From positions 129,301,799 through 129,365,798 of the forward strand of contig OW121740.1 of NCBI GenBank assembly GCA_933228675.1: a DNA stretch of 64,000 nucleotides, in the 5' to 3' direction. Shown here piece by piece: positions 36,579-47,342 of the stretch; the first letter of the stretch is position 1, and each line of letters opens with the position of its first letter. This stretch comes from Stomorhina lunata (Eukaryota > Arthropoda > Insecta > Diptera > Rhiniidae). The notes below the pieces were generated by a model. The model did not search any database. It was not told the origin of the DNA and worked only from the letters and a program-made list of their open reading frames with translations. A program made the translations under genes and the position numbers.

Positions 36579-37634
36579 AAATAAGAAATTTTTGAAAAAT
36601 TTCTTGAAAAAAAAATATAAAAATAATTCTCATAAAAATAAGATTTTTGAAAAATTTCTGATAAAAAAAAAAAGAAATTTTTGAAAAATTTCTTATAAAA
36701 ATAAGAAATTTTTGAAAATTTCTTATAAAAATAAGAAAATTTTTGAAAAATTTCTTATAGAAATATTATTATAAAAATAAGAAATTTTTGAAAAATTTCT
36801 TGTAAAAATAAGAAATTTCTTATAAAGATAAGAAATTTTTGAAAAGTTTCTTTTAAAAATAAGAAATTTTTGGAAAATTTCTTATAAAAATAAGAAATTT
36901 TTGAAAAATTTCTTATAAAGATAAAAAATTTTTCAAAAATTTCTTATAAAAATAAGAAATTTTTGAAAAATTTCTTATAAAAATAAGAATTTTTTGAAAA
37001 ATTTCTTATAAAAATAAGAAATTTTGAAAAGTTTCTTTTAAAAATAAGAAATTTTTGGAAAATTTCTTATAAAAATAAGAAACTTTTGAAAAATTTCTTA
37101 TAAAGATAAGAAATTTTTGAAAAATTTCTTATAAAAATAAGAAATTTTTGAAAAATTTCTTATAAAAATAAGAAATTTTTGAAAAATTTCTTATAAAAAT
37201 AAGAAATTTTTGAAAAATTTCTTATAAAAATAAGAAATTTTTGAAAAATTTCTTAGAAAAATAAGAAATTTTTGAAAAATTTCTTAAAAAAATAAGAAAT
37301 TTTTGAAAAATTTCTTATAAAAATAAGAAATTTTTGAAAAATTTCTTATAAAAATAAGAAATTTTTGAAAAATTTCTTATAAAAATAAGAAATTTTTGAA
37401 AAATTTCTTATAAAAATAAGAAATTTTTGAAAAATTTCTTATAAAAATAAGAAATTTTTGAAAAATTTCTTATAAAAATAAGAAATTTTTGAAAAATTTC
37501 TTATAAAAATAAGAAATTTTTGAAAAATTTCTTATAAAAATAAGAAATTTTTGAAAAATTTTTATAAAAATAAAAAATTTTTGAAAAATTTCTTATAAAA
37601 ATAAGGAATTTTTGAAAAATTTATAAAAAAAAAT
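36579..37634. repeat. 31-bp minisatellite, TTTCTTATAAAAATAAG type, right part
   Basis: Same monomer as 32011-32707. From 37080 to 37560 the units are almost identical (about 15 monomers), the most homogeneous stretch of this family in the window. Confidence 0.95.
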
Positions 37635-38701
37635 GAAAGCTTTTCTTACATGTTTTAATTGCTTATATAGGACCTTATATATATTTTACTAGAGACCTAT
37701 ATAAGTAACTAAAAACTCATGCGAAATAAACAATTTGTTCCTAAGCAATTACAATGTCTGAAACTGCTGGTGTTTACCTTTGCCACTCAGCAAAAAATGG
37801 GTTAAAGGTTGCCTATAAAATACCATGACAATTACTTTGCAAAATCACTCTATTACTTTCCTGGACATATCCCGGTAGACTCTTATGCTTTAAAACTTTT
37901 TAATAAAGAGGGATCTTAAAACTTTTTCTTATATTTTTCCTTATATTTTTTCTAAATTTTATAAACTGTTAAAGTTAAACAAACGGTTTCTTAACCTGCT
38001 TGTAATGTCACACTTTTTCTCTTAAAAGCACTAAATGAAAAATTTTCTGTACTTTTTTTTCTTCAAGAAAATATTGCTGACAATTTTTCTTTTTTTTTAT
38101 CTTCATTATTTTGTCATGGTTTACCGGCCGTAGTAACAGGTATAATCCATAAGTTAAAGCTAAAAAAGGAAGTCTCCAATCTTGCTTATCATCATTGTCG
38201 TTATTATTGTTATCATCATCATGATCTTCATTGAATTTTTAACTTCATAAAACTTAACGAACTTTAATATTACCCAGCATTTTTTCTATTTTCTTGAAAA
38301 TATTTTCAGTTCTTTTTTTAGTTTTGAAAATAAACCTCAACTGCCGCTACATCATTAGTTAAAATAACAGTGTTTGAGGTTTTTTGAAAGAAATCTTTAA
38401 CTATTGGCTTTAATACAATGAAATGACTGGAGGTTAATGATAGAGAACTAACAAAACACTTCCCTTTAAAGTTCTATAGAAAATTTCAATCGCTTTAAAA
38501 TGGGCCAAGAATTCGAGTATGTTGCAAGATACTTTAGAACACCTGAATAAATATATGTATAATATTAGGAATTTGTATGGCATAGAAAAGGTACCCCAAA
38601 ATAGTATATAAAGAGAACTTCATGATGGCAAATTTTTTTTATTAATGTTCTATAGAATACAAATGTTATTATTGTTAATTTTTCCACAAAAACTTTACAA
38701 T
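37635..38701. other. AT-rich DNA without a gene
   Basis: No gene or defined repeat. A short microsatellite-like TCATTGTCGTTATTATTG tract near 38189-38225. Confidence 0.5.
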
Positions 38702-39836
38702 AATAACCCAGCAAAACGTTGGTAATGGCAAGTACTCTGATAACTGGTTACCTTGTAACGACTACAACATACCATCCGAATAAATAATAAGTTATTACAG
38801 AAGTATTCATTTGTAATTAAGATGGTAATTTAAACTGAATGGCCCCGGTTCAAATCCCACCAAGGGCAACAATTTTTTTTAGTTTTTTTTTTATTAAAAG
38901 AGTCTTTTTAAATGATTTTTGAATTTTAAGAACTTAAATATTATCTTCTGTAAAAAAAATTTGTAAAACTAACTCACGTTAATGAAAAAATACCATCATG
39001 AGTCAATTTTGATTATGTTGGGGATGTTGAATACCAAACATGATTCTAATTGGTCTTAACTTGATAAGCCCAACTTATCTGGGTCATCCTTCATCTCAAC
39101 TGTGGACACACACCTCCTCATGGTATCACCAGGGGAGCTAGTTTAACACCCATTGATATTGTGAGTTAACATGTTCCGAGAGTTGTCCCATAAGATCGAT
39201 AAGAAAGGGTTAGGATTACGGGCTAGTAACCCTCTCTTGAAAAAAAATATGCTCGGACTTTGACCTTAACAGGTTGTAACATTTAAGTAAGTAAGAGTCA
39301 ATCTTATGTAAAAACTTATACAAAAAAGAAGATTTAAATTGTTTAAAATAATTTTAAAAAAGTTTTAAAATAATTACAAAAAATCGTATAAAACATTTTT
39401 CCAAAAATTACAACAAAGCAAAAAAAAAGCAGGGAAAAACAAAGTTATTTTCACATGATTTTGGATCTAAAAATAAAAATTGTTTATATTAATTATAAGC
39501 TGCTAAGTTTTCAACAAATGAAGTAGCTCAGTGGAAGAGTCTCTGCCTAGCAGTCGGAGGGTCTGAGTTCGAGCCCCCATGGGATCATAAAAAAAATTTT
39601 GTATTTCGTTTAAAAATATATGTTTTTAATAAAACAACAACAAAAAAGTTGTTGCTGTTGTTGTTGTTGCTTTCAAGTTGCTTACCCAAGTCATTACTTT
39701 TCTGCAATTGGTAAGTACTTGGCTCCAATGACATCCCCATGTTAATGTAATGACTTAAACAGCGAATGGGTAAGTAGTTCGTGTTCAATAGTTTAACTGT
39801 TTAACTCATTATTTGGTAATGAAAAGTTTTACTGGG
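38702..39836. mobile_element. Possible terminal-inverted-repeat element with tRNA-like inserts
   Basis: The left end CCCAGCAAAACGTTGGTAAT has a counterpart at the right end, where the reverse complement reads CCCAGTAAAACTTTTCATTA. Near the right end subterminal motifs GTAATGACTT and GGGTAAGTA recur. Inside are a B-box-like GGTTCAAATCCCACC near 38858 and a tRNA-like block at 39518-39590. A GTTGTTGCTG microsatellite with a CAACAACA partner lies at 39638-39672. Superfamily not recognised and target duplications not clear, so the boundaries are tentative. Confidence 0.4.
39518..39590 (+). other. tRNA-derived block (Ala-like)
   Basis: TAGCTCAGTGG at 39524-39534 is a perfect A box, and GAGTTCGAGCC at 39565-39575 is close to a B box. 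Between them CTGCCTAGCAG resembles the AGC anticodon loop of tRNA-Ala. The T stem and acceptor stem do not pair, so this is a SINE or pseudo-tRNA rather than a working gene. Confidence 0.55.
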
Positions 39837-40017
39837 AAGGTATCAAAAAATAAAAAAGTTATCGAAAAAGACGGCGAGCACTATGTAGTTCTTATTGATT
39901 ATACCTTAGAAAGTCCTTGCTGTAAATCCTCATAATGCGTCTTTTACACCTGTCAAACCACCGGCTATAGATTGATTGGCGAAATCTGAGAAGGAAATAA
40001 GTATTATAAAATAAAAC

Positions 40018-40253
40018 AAGTAGGACTGTTATATTCGACTGTGTCGAATCTTCTATACCCAACATCAAGTTGTGTTAAATCTGGAAACATATCTCACATA
40101 TTTATGAGGGTGGACTTAATTCGAAAAAATTTGTTATGCTACTTAGTATTGTTGGTAAAATCTTTGGATTTAATTCGTTTGCAGCAACTTTTTAGTTCAA
40201 CATTTATCTTACTATTTACATTGCACAAAATTTGATCTCATAAGCGGGTATAT
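40018..40253 (-). mobile_element. Family B dispersed element, terminal fragment
   Basis: On + it starts AACAAGTAGGACTGTTATAT, then the hairpin TTCGACTGTGTCGAA and CTATACCCAACATCAAGTTG. This is the end seen at 63612 and, inverted, at 61930-61990. It is joined directly to a family A copy at 40254. Confidence 0.7.
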
Positions 40254-41050
40254 TTGTATACCCTTCCCCACCACAGGTGGAAAGGGTATTATAAGTTTGT
40301 GCTGATGTATGTAACGCATAGAAATATTTGTCTTAGACCCAACTTTTAGTATACCAATAGGCTTAGAATCACTTTCTGAGTCGATTTAGCGATGTCCGTC
40401 CGTTCGTCCGTCTGGCTGGCTGGACCCCCATGTAAACTTTGTCATCAAACTGCAGGTCGCAATTCTTAATATAATTTGATGAAATTTAGCACAGATCATT
40501 TTTTTGATAATGGGACCATGGCAATTGAAACTGGTCAAAATCGGTTCAATATTTATGGTACCTCCCATAGGCCCCACTTCCCGGAATTGATATATTGGCC
40601 ACAAATATCAATATTTGTTCATGAAATTTAAAATAATGCTTATGTAAACCTAAATCACTGTAATAAATTTCGTTAAAATCGGTCCACGTTTGAACATAGC
40701 TCCCATACAAACTTTTCTTTAAAAATGCACTAAATGAGACAAAAATCACTAAAACGTAAGTCTGAAGATAATGGGAATTTTAAGTTTAATTTTTGCATAC
40801 ATAATTTTTGTAACAACTGTAATCGATTTGCCAAATTTCGGCACATTTCGGTCCGCATTTAATCCTAGCTCTCATATAAGTCCAAATGACGGTAGCAGCT
40901 TAAATATATAAGTTTTGAGATAATGTTTGTATGATGCCAAAATTTAGCAAATATTTGTCTTTATAAAGGAAAAATAACACCTTTGACCTTAATGGTGAAG
41001 GGTATCGTATGGTCGGGCTTGACCGACTAAAGCACTTTCTTACTTGTTTT
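40254..41050 (+). mobile_element. Family A dispersed element, near full length
   Basis: It begins with the palindrome TACCCTTCCCCACC-ACAGGTGGAAAGGGTA, then ATTATAAGTTTGTGCTGATG. It carries GTCCGTCCGTTCGTCCGTCT near 40395 followed by GGCTGGCTGGACCCCCATGT, and ends with the hairpin GTCGGGCTTGACCGAC and ACTTTCTTACTTGTTTT. The GTCY proto-microsatellite and terminal hairpin point to a mini-me/DINE-1-like non-autonomous element (inference). The frames at 40386-40749 (-) are not conserved coding. Confidence 0.8.
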
Positions 41051-41114
41051 TTTTAAGCCCGCCCAACTGCTTAGAAGTTACTGAAATATTTCCATTATAT
41101 TTTTAAACCATCCC

Positions 41115-41346
41115 ACTGTGCGCCGTGGTATAGTAGGTTAGTCATCTGCCTAGCATACCAGAGGTCCCAAGTTCGATCCCTAACCAGACCCACTTGAAAA
41201 AATAAATTAAAACAAAAAAACGGTTCACCTAATAACTCAGCTAGCCATTGGTTATTGAGTATTAGGCTATGTAAAACTTTTCTAATTAATGCATTAGCCA
41301 TGAGTCTAAAAAAAGAATCGGATGCAGTTCATTGTCTGTGAGAAGA
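41115..41346 (+). mobile_element. tRNA-derived SINE, 3'-truncated
   Basis: The head has an A-box-like TGGTATAGTAGG at 41126-41137, the block TCTGCCTAGCATACCAGAGG and a B-box-like AAGTTCGATCC at 41169-41179, similar to tRNA-Ala(AGC). The body includes TAAAACTTTTCTAATTAATG and AGAATCGGATGCAGTTCATT, shared with the SINE copy at 60160-62095. The copy is cut at GAGAAG, where a LINE remnant on the other strand begins. Confidence 0.7.
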
Positions 41347-42210
41347 AGGGCTAGGCAGTCAAAGAAGAGGTAAGTGAAAGTTTCTTCTTTCTTTGCGTTA
41401 TAGCAACTTCAACAGTAGTCATTATTATGCAGTTTCCTAAGAGGATTGACAGAACGCTTACTGTCGTAAGTTAGCCAGTTTCGTCTTGAGACTAAGCAGG
41501 TTATTTCTGGGAGCTAGTTGATCTGCACGGACCTATAAAAAAATTGCTTAATAAGGAATTTGCAAGCTGATAGCTGTATACTTTTGTATATATTGGTTGA
41601 TTTCCATCTGACTGAGGAGAGCACCAAACTTTGCTTGATTATCCGCAATAATGTTAACTATTACATTTTTGTGACTTCGTATCCAAAAGAGTTATATATT
41701 TGAATTTCTTGCCATTTTATTTAGGATTGCCCAGCATTCATCAGTGAAAACTGATGTAGTAAAGACTGGAAATAAGGAACGAATGGTGACTTGAGTGTCA
41801 ATACATCATCTATTGTATATTCTGTATTACCTTAGTCATGCTCGCTTTCTGTTATTTTAGCCTATTTAATACTGCAGAGTTCTGGGAGGCGAAAAAAAAT
41901 CTTTGTTCCTAATAGTGGGATAAAAAAAGACCAAGCCCACTCCCTTTTTCTATTAAGATCGATCCGTGTATATCTCAAGGAGACGTTTTATTAATTTTAT
42001 TGGAGTTGCAGAGATGTCCACAGTAAAGGAATGGTCGTGTGGAAATACAGTTGTCAATGTTGATGGGCATAGTAATGAGTATATCCAAACTAGTGGTTAA
42101 CAAGACTGGAACAATAAACAACTATCGTAGCGTATGCCAAAGATAAAGACATTGTCAGGAATGCAGAACGGGCTGTAGTAGGCGCTTTTTAAGCTATTTA
42201 GAAAAAGTCA
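41347..42210 (-). pseudogene. LINE ORF2 remnant: RNase H and C-terminal zinc finger
   Basis: On the - strand, 41977-41960 reads EIYTDRS, the first RNase H motif (xxYTDGS), followed after two stops by GVGLVFFYP. Near 41690-41640 the frame reads LFWIRSHKNV then IADNQAKFGA, matching the W-PGH...GNE-AD-LA motif. Near 41440-41347 a shifted frame reads SVNPLRKLHNNDYC, SCYNAKKEETFTYLFFDCLAL, matching the C-x2-C...EEET-HLLC-CPAL tail of R1/I/LOA-type LINEs. Many stops and frameshifts. Upstream of 42000 only weak similarity remains, so that boundary is uncertain. It abuts a SINE on the other strand. Confidence 0.6.
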
Positions 42211-42772
42211 AATAAAAAAAGCACAAATTAAAATGTTGTCTAGTGCTAGTGGCTTCAAACTAGCAATTGATCTAGAAGTTTCTGTTTGGTACTTTTATAT
42301 AAAGAAAAGTTTTCCAAATATTCTAGTAAAATTATCTAGAATATCGAAATGTATTTTTATGAACTAAATTATTACTAAATTTTATATATGGAAGATCAAC
42401 AATATTAATAAGTGACCCATGAGTGCAAAGTACAAGTATTTTATTTTTATTGCTCTACACATGTCAGTTTTTTGGCCTCATTACAATTTCCAACTGAAAG
42501 TTCAAATTATGAAAAGTCTTTTCTGGTTTTGAAAGAGCTGAGTAGTTGTTTTTTAGAAGAAATGTTTAATATATGTAGAATAGTACAACACGAGTATATA
42601 CCACGCATAAAACAAAATTTTTAATATTTAAAAAAATATATTTAACCTATTTATACTCAATAAAATCATTATTTAGCAAATTTTAAAATTTACTTCTTTT
42701 TTTTTTTGCACAATAAGCCAAATTATTTTAAAACAAACAACCACCAACGACAAAATTCTTAAGACATTTCCC
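42211..42772. other. Upstream region of the vitelline membrane gene
   Basis: AT-rich, no repeat recognised. The frame at 42412-42624 is not convincing as a gene. I do not see a TCACGT chorion-type box; ovary-specific control elements cannot be read off by eye. Confidence 0.5.
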
Positions 42773-42780
42773 TATAAATA
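42773..42780 (+). promoter_or_regulatory. TATA box of the vitelline membrane gene
   Basis: TATAAATA 94 nt before the ATG. Initiation about 30 bp downstream (near 42804, AAACACTTG) would give a roughly 60-nt leader. It also excludes the in-frame ATG at 42792, which lies between the TATA box and the expected start of transcription. Confidence 0.7.
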
Positions 42781-42866
42781 CTCCGAACTTCTTGGAAATT
42801 AAACACTTGCTCTTAAGTGTTGTCATAAAGCTAAATACCAATTTCTACTCAAAAACAAAACTCAAC

Positions 42867-43289
42867 ATGAAAGCTTTTCTTTGCCTTGCCTTCGTAGCCT
42901 TTGTGGCTTTAGCCTCAGCTACCACCAGCTCGAAAGGTGCAACATCCCTCAACACCAACACCCAAACGAAACTGGAAGTCGAAACTGAAAAACAACTGAA
43001 GGGTGATCGTTTCCGTAAATCAGCTTATGGTGGTGGTAGTGCTGGCGGTTCATATGGTGGTGGTGCTGCTAGTATTCCTGCTCCTCCCTGTCCCAAGAAC
43101 TATTTATTTAGCTGCCAGCCTAATTTGGCTCCTGCACCTTGTGCTGCTCCAGCTCCTTCATATGGTAGTGCTGGTGCGTATACAGCTCATGTACCCGTGT
43201 ATATTGCACCAGTGGGTCCTAACTATGGTGTTCCCCAAGCATGGAGCGGTTTGACGCCAGAGGCTATAAATCATCTGTATCAATATTAA
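42867..43289 (+). CDS. Vitelline membrane protein
   Basis: A 140-residue secreted eggshell protein, made in ovarian follicle cells in Drosophila and crosslinked into the vitelline membrane. Residues 1-18 ([18 protein letters not shown]) form a signal peptide. Residues 19-52 are polar and end in a basic RFRK (48-51) that could be a furin-type processing site. Residues 55-68 are Gly/Ser/Ala-rich. Residues 74-105 are the VM domain, with [18 protein letters not shown] giving the diagnostic C-x7-C-x8-C spacing (Cys75, 83, 92), followed by [12 protein letters not shown]. The Tyr-rich tail fits dityrosine or peroxidase crosslinking. The only other Cys is in the signal peptide. The gene is intronless, like Drosophila Vm genes, with a TATA box and a poly(A) signal. 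The start was chosen because the upstream in-frame ATG lies too close to the TATA box and adds a non-signal extension. Which Drosophila paralogue it matches (Vm26A, Vm32E, Vm34C types) cannot be settled by eye. Confidence 0.93.
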   Translation: MKAFLCLAFVAFVALASATTSSKGATSLNTNTQTKLEVETEKQLKGDRFRKSAYGGGSAGGSYGGGAASIPAPPCPKNYLFSCQPNLAPAPCAAPAPSYGSAGAYTAHVPVYIAPVGPNYGVPQAWSGLTPEAINHLYQY

Positions 43290-43397
43290 GATTTGAAAGG
43301 GAGTGTGACAAGGATAATGGACTTTGATGTAATATTGTAAGAAAAAGTATAAGATTGTTAAAATTTGTTTGGAAATACTTTATATTTGATGTGTGTA

Positions 43398-43403
43398 AAT
43401 AAA
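43398..43403 (+). terminator. Poly(A) signal of the vitelline membrane gene
   Basis: AATAAA 109 nt after the stop codon, followed by a T/G-rich stretch (TGTTGATTTTT) that could be the downstream element. Predicted 3' end about 43420. Confidence 0.7.
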
Positions 43404-43424
43404 ATGTTGATTTTTAAAAGGAAT

Positions 43425-44054
43425 GAAAATGTTTATTTTTTTTATTTTAAAAGCGTATAATTTTGAAAATTTTTAGTTAACAGTGTTAATTTTTTTGAAA
43501 AATGCATCCAATTGACGAAACATTAGCTCTAAAGTACTTATCCCCTTATTCGTAAAGGAAAAATAAAGTTATGACAAGAATTTAAATTAAAATTTAATAA
43601 AATATTCATAGAATAAGCCTTTGACAGCTTATTAAACTTTTATGAATATGAAGGTTAAAGTTTAAAGAATTTATTATCATACTTTCTACGTCAAGCAAAC
43701 TTCTGATAAAGTCATTGTAAAAATCGAAGTTGAAAGGGGTTATAATTTGAGTATACGTCTTTGGATTTCATAATATAGAGTTTGAAAAAGATTTTACAAT
43801 ACGTTCTAAAATTGTGTAACCTTACACTTAAATCGGGTTTTAACTAAAAAACTTTAATTCTGCGTTTTCTTCTTCTGAAGAATTTCTTAAATTTCTTCTA
43901 GTTTTCGTTAATCCTAGTGTCTAATTGTCTCATTTGCATAAAACTTTTTATTTAAACAAAATCAACATTTTCGACAACAATCTAATTATAGCAGCAAAAT
44001 GCGACAACATTGCATAAGGCTTACAGTGGGACATTATCAAATGAACGTCAAAGA
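43425..44054. other. AT-rich DNA downstream of the vitelline membrane gene
   Basis: No gene or repeat seen. Confidence 0.55.
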
Positions 44055-45975
44055 AATTAGAAATTTTTTCATAATCTCTCATAACAATAAGAAAATTTTG
44101 AAAAATTTTCTACAACAATAAGTAATTTTTGAAAAATTTCTTATTCAAATAAGAAATTTTTGAAAAATTTCCTATAAAAATAAGAAAATTTTGAAAAATT
44201 TCTTATAAAAATGAAATTTTCGAAAAATTTCTTATAAAAATAAGAAATTTTTTTTAAATTTCCTATAAAAATATAAAATTTTTTAAAAATTTCCTTTAAA
44301 AATAAGAAATTTTTCAAATATTTTCTATAAAAATAGGAAATTTTTCAAAAGTTTCCTATAAAAATAAGAAATTTTTAAAATATTTCCTATAAAAATAGGA
44401 AATTTTTGAGAAAATATGAAATTTTTCAAAAATAATAAATTTTTGAATATTTTCCTATAAAAATATTTAAGAAATTTTTAAAAAACTTTCTATAAAACTA
44501 AGACATTTTTAAAAAATGTTCTAAAAAATATAAAATTTTTGAAAAATTTCCTATATAAAAATTACTTATAAAAAGTAAAAATTTTTAAAAAAATTTCAAT
44601 AAAAAGACGAAATTATTGAAAAATTCACTACAAACATAATAAATTTTTGAAAAATTTCCTATAAATATAAGAAATTTTGAAAAAAAAAAACATGAAAACA
44701 TTTTTAAAAAAATTTCCAATAAAAATAAGAAAAATCTGATAAATTTTATATAAATATAAGAAATTTTTGATAATTTTCTTATAAAAATAACAAATTTTTA
44801 AAAAATTTCCTACTAAAATACGAAATGTTTGAAAATTTACCCATATAAAATTAAAAAATTTTTGCAAAATTTCCTATACAATAAGGAATTTTTTGAAAAA
44901 TTTCTTATAAAAATAAGAAATTTTTGAAAATTTTCTTATAAAAATAAGAAATGTTTAAAAAATTTCTTATAAAACTAAGAAAATTTTGAAAAATTACTTA
45001 TAAAAATAAGAAATTTTCTATAAGATTCTTATAAAAATAAGAAATTTTTGAAAAATTACTTAAAAAATTAGAAATTTTCTACAAATTTATTATAAAAATT
45101 TGAATTTTTTTTTAATTTTTTTATAAAAATAAGAAATTTTTAAAAAATTTCTTATCAAAATCAGAAATTTTTGAAAAATTTCTTATAAAAATAAGAAATT
45201 GTTGAAAAACTTCTTATCAAAATAAAAAATTTTTGAAAAATTTCTTACAAAGATAAGAAACTTTTGAAAAACTTCTTATAAAAATAAGAAATTTTTGAAA
45301 AATTTCTTATAAAAATAAGAAATTTTTGAAAATTTTTTATAAAAATAAGAAATTTTTGAAAATTTTTTATAAAAATAAGAAATTTTTGAAAATTTTTTAT
45401 AAAAATAAGAAATTTTTGAAAAATTTCTTATAAAAATAAGAAATTTTTGAAAAATTTCTTATAAAAATGAGAAATTTTTGAAAATTTTTTTATAAAAATA
45501 AGAAATTTTTGAAAAATTTCCTATAAAAATAAAAAATTTTTGAAAAATTTCCTATAAAAATAAGAAATTTTTGAAAAATTTCCTATAAAAATAAGAAATT
45601 TTTGAAAAATTTCCTATAAAAATAAGAAATTTTTGAAAAATTTCCTATAAAAATAAGAAATTTTTGAAAAATTTCCTATAAAAATAGTAAATTTTTGAAA
45701 AATTTCCTATAAAAATAAGAAATTTTTGAAAAATTTCCTATAAAAATAAGAAATTTTGAAAAATTTCCTATAAAAAAAAGAAATTTTTGAAAAATTTCCT
45801 ATAAAAATAAGAAATTTTTGAAAAATTTCCTATAAAAAAAAGAAATTTTTGAAAAATTTCCTATAAAAATAAGAAATTTCAGAAAAATTTCCTATAAAAA
45901 TAAGAACATTTTCTATAGATATGAGAAAGTTTTGAAAAATTTCCTATAAAGATAAGAAATATTTCAAAAATTTTT
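44055..45975. repeat. 31-bp minisatellite, AAATTTTTGAAAAATTTC type
   Basis: About 1.9 kb. Monomers with the TTATAAAAATAAG second half (45130-45480) give way to CCTATAAAAATAAG (45500-45890), so two subfamilies sit side by side. The left 700 bp are diverged and indel-rich. The open frame on - at 44628-44867 (Phe/Lys-rich) is a repeat artefact. Confidence 0.95.
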
Positions 45976-47342
45976 AATCAATTTTATAATATCAAACCTT
46001 TAGGCATTATCAAAAATTATTTTGCCCCACTGTGCTGCGTTCTAATGTAAATTGAATTTAAATACGAGTACAATCCAGTCTGTGTTCTTTTTTTTTTTTT
46101 TTTTTTTGTTGCTCCACATGTATTTCATGTATTTCTCCTCATCTGCGAATGGCTGCTGCTGGACTAGACCATGTTGGTTGTACTTCATTATTACATCAAT
46201 AAACCAGGTGCTATTGCCGTTATGTTTCTAAAAAGCTTTTGAATACTTAAGCAAAAGCAACACAAAATCTAAGAAACTTTAAGCCCCTCGCACTTCACTT
46301 GTGCAAAATGGAATAGCAACAGAAAAATCGCATAAAAAAATCTTAAGCCATGAACACTACGAATTGGGTTGGGTTCGATGCTAATGTTGTTGCTGTTGCT
46401 GCACACTTTTAAACTGGTAGTAAACCAGAGTTTACTTCTGTTACTATAGATTTATGATCCGTTATGTTTATTATGGCATTCTATTCTATTCTTTTCTGTT
46501 TCTGTTTTTCTCCATTTTTTTTTTTCTTAAGCAGACATTGGTTTTTTTATTTAAACAAAACGATCTGGCTGGCTCTTGAACAAGAACTTAGTTAAATGTT
46601 TCATAAATTGTTTGTATAGAGACTTAGATTCTTTTAGAGACTACGAAAAGAGGCTATGTTTTTTCCTTTTTTTGTTTACAGAAAATTTGTTTAAACTTTT
46701 TCTTAATCTTGTTATAATTTAAAATTGCATTGCATATTATTTTTCTTCTTTTCCTATGAAGCTGGAAAATAACATAACTAGTATGCTGATTGTTATGTTA
46801 GTTTAAGGCTTTCTTTCCACTTTTTCCTAGATTTTTTTCCCCTCTACATTTGGACTTTCTAACGTTTCATATTTCTATTTAACCAACTCAAGACACTTTA
46901 AGTAGTTAGGTTGTGATGTAGAGCCAAAGTTATGCATTTAAGTAGCGCTTGATTGAGTTTAAAGATTTATGTACATGTATCTATTTCAAAGATATACGCT
47001 CAACTTAGGGAGCCACAGAACCCCATTCATTTTTTTTTAGATCATCATTATGATTTAAGTTTTTACCTCAGCCTGAGTTTTTTTTTCAGTCTGATGCAAT
47101 TTTTGCTAACTTAGATTATTTAAAGCTGCTGTATTCTATTTTTACTAGTTTAAGTTTTTCCCATCTTCGGTTAAGTGATTGCGTTTATTTTGAATTACTA
47201 CACACTTGCCTGCCAAGAATTTGTACCATCACATATTGTTTGTTTGAGTTTATTAAGGACTGGAAGCAGTCAATCTAATTTAATTTTAAATTCTAAAATT
47301 AAAGTAAATCAAAAATGTCTTATAGAAGGCATGCGAAAAAAT
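45976..47342. other. Unique AT-rich DNA between two arrays
   Basis: No gene that I can support. It includes a T run at 46088-46107 and a less A/T-rich patch at 46130-46400 (ATGGCTGCTGCTGGACTAGA; TGTTGTTGCTGTTGCTGC), which might be regulatory or conserved intronic sequence. The frame at 47175-47360 runs into the next array and is not coding. Confidence 0.5.

Noticed and set aside
39518..39590. Functional tRNA gene
   Set aside because: A and B boxes are present but the T and acceptor stems do not pair.
41115..41190. Functional tRNA gene
   Set aside because: Stems are degenerate, and the same head continues into a repeated SINE body.
42792..42866. Upstream in-frame ATG extending the vitelline membrane protein by 25 residues
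   Set aside because: It lies 12 nt after the TATA box, before the expected start of transcription, and would bury the signal peptide.
43003..43254. 83-residue hydrophobic frame overlapping the vitelline membrane gene
   Set aside because: It is a shifted-frame shadow of the Gly/Pro/Ala-rich coding sequence.
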